DNA of 64,000 nucleotides. Source: Xestospongia muta (Eukaryota; Porifera; Demospongiae; Haplosclerida; Petrosiidae). Each line of letters begins with the position of its first letter. Position 1 is the stretch's first letter. The notes under the pieces are model-generated. The model was not told the origin of the DNA and ran no database searches. It worked only from the letters and a program-made list of their open reading frames with translations. Shown here one piece after another: positions 63,506 through 64,000 of the stretch. Position numbers and translations under genes: made by a program. The stretch spans positions 19,573,745-19,637,744 of the forward strand of contig OY848917.1 of NCBI GenBank assembly GCA_963693285.1, in the 5' to 3' direction.

Positions 63506-64000
63506 GTGCATTATCAGTGATTGTGTCTTTTGCATTACTTCAAGAAATTTGTCTATTTGTTATTAACATATGGTTAGAAATTTACTAACCTGTACTTATT
63601 GATATATTCTGTACTCTATCATAATTATAAAAGTGAAATTATATCTATGGGGATCAATGAACTAAGTGACAATAGAAGACCTAAAATGACAACGTTTACA
63701 TATGGGTACACCTCCTGACATTGAAAAGACAGATTTATCAAAGTTCTAAAGTAGAATATAAGACATTCTAATGTGTATTGGTTGTAACATTCAGTGTTAT
63801 CTGACAATATATTTCAATGAACAATCCAGACCAGTCTTTCATAGCCAAATGCTACTGTGTGCCTGATTATTTGACCAAAGATGAACAAAAAGTTCACAAT
63901 ACTTCTCTTCCTCATTACAAATGTTTTGACCTCTATATCAGAAGCTACAAATGACAGTAAGTATATTTTACATCACAGCTAGTCATTATTGTACTCCTGT
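63506..64000. repeat. Collagen/Cys-rich array, unit 3 (cut by window edge)
   Basis: Begins with the same sequence as 45005 and 54656 and runs into a third collagen start at 63881. It lacks about 410 bp present upstream of the collagen gene in unit 2. Confidence 0.85.
63881..64000 (+). pseudogene. Short-chain collagen start, unit 3 (partial, promoter deleted, frame disrupted)
   Basis: An ATG at 63881 opens the same signal peptide as the intact gene (MNKKFTILLFLITNVLTSIS). Read straight through, the frame hits TAG after about 34 codons, because the segment at 63956-63977 is 22 nt long where the intact copy has 21. If those 22 nt (GTAAGT...CAG) were removed, the frame would continue into SHYCTP. 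About 410 bp of upstream sequence, including the TATA-like box, is missing (junction near 63868). The rest lies beyond the window, so its true status is open. Confidence 0.6.

Noticed and set aside
1..64000. tRNA or rRNA genes
   Set aside because: No cloverleaf with conserved TTC box sequences and no rRNA-like segment was noticed by eye. A covariance-model search would be needed to exclude them fully.

Overview
The window is AT-rich eukaryotic DNA with compact genes, short introns of roughly 50-400 bp with GT-AG ends, and no bacterial signals. The gene content (metabotropic GABA-B-like receptors in tandem, an LRR/multi-immunoglobulin protein, and short-chain collagen C4-like genes with the sponge-type C-terminal domain) points to a demosponge. 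Amphimedon queenslandica is the most likely candidate; that is an inference from recall of gene families, not a search result.

Region 1 (1-22,050, minus strand) is a tandem array of class C (metabotropic, GABA-B-like) seven-transmembrane receptor genes. Gene A (1988-7698) and gene C (13002-18068) look intact with 16 exons. B (8892-10505) has lost its start codon and its middle exons. D (19263-22044) lacks the first three exons and the TM5-7 exon and carries a frameshift. The array arose by duplication of a ~10.4 kb unit: 1-9497 matches 11061-19560, including introns and small inverted-repeat elements. A decayed non-LTR retrotransposon end lies at 23755-24180.

Region 2 (24,566-44,528, minus strand) is one long split gene: three leucine-rich repeats, an LRR C-terminal cap, then 17 immunoglobulin domains, ending without a visible membrane segment. 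Its 8.9 kb intron, which splits the first Ig domain, is packed with transposon remains: an RT-like retroelement with a Cys-rich leader, a Ty3/gypsy pol with a 3' LTR, a Penelope-like GIY-YIG element bounded by inverted repeats, and a 514 bp Tc1/pogo-type element. The 5' end of the gene was not found.

Region 3 (45,005-64,000, plus strand) is a second tandem array with a core unit of ~8.0 kb. Each unit holds a short-chain collagen C4-like gene, a decayed pogo-like transposase, a small secreted Cys-rich gene with a Pro/Thr-rich tail, and a 5'-truncated collagen paralogue. Unit 1 carries a 1.69 kb Tc1/mariner-like insertion inside its collagen gene. An 838 bp element sits at the unit 1/2 junction. 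Unit 3 starts near 63,505 and is cut by the window edge. The best-preserved genes are the collagen at 56274-57167 and the Cys-rich gene at 60719-61649.

The two arrays show recent birth and death of sensory-receptor and secreted extracellular-matrix or secretory genes. The most unusual single observation is a 21-22 nt GT/GC...AG segment in the collagen genes. Its removal restores the frame in two copies that are otherwise frameshifted.
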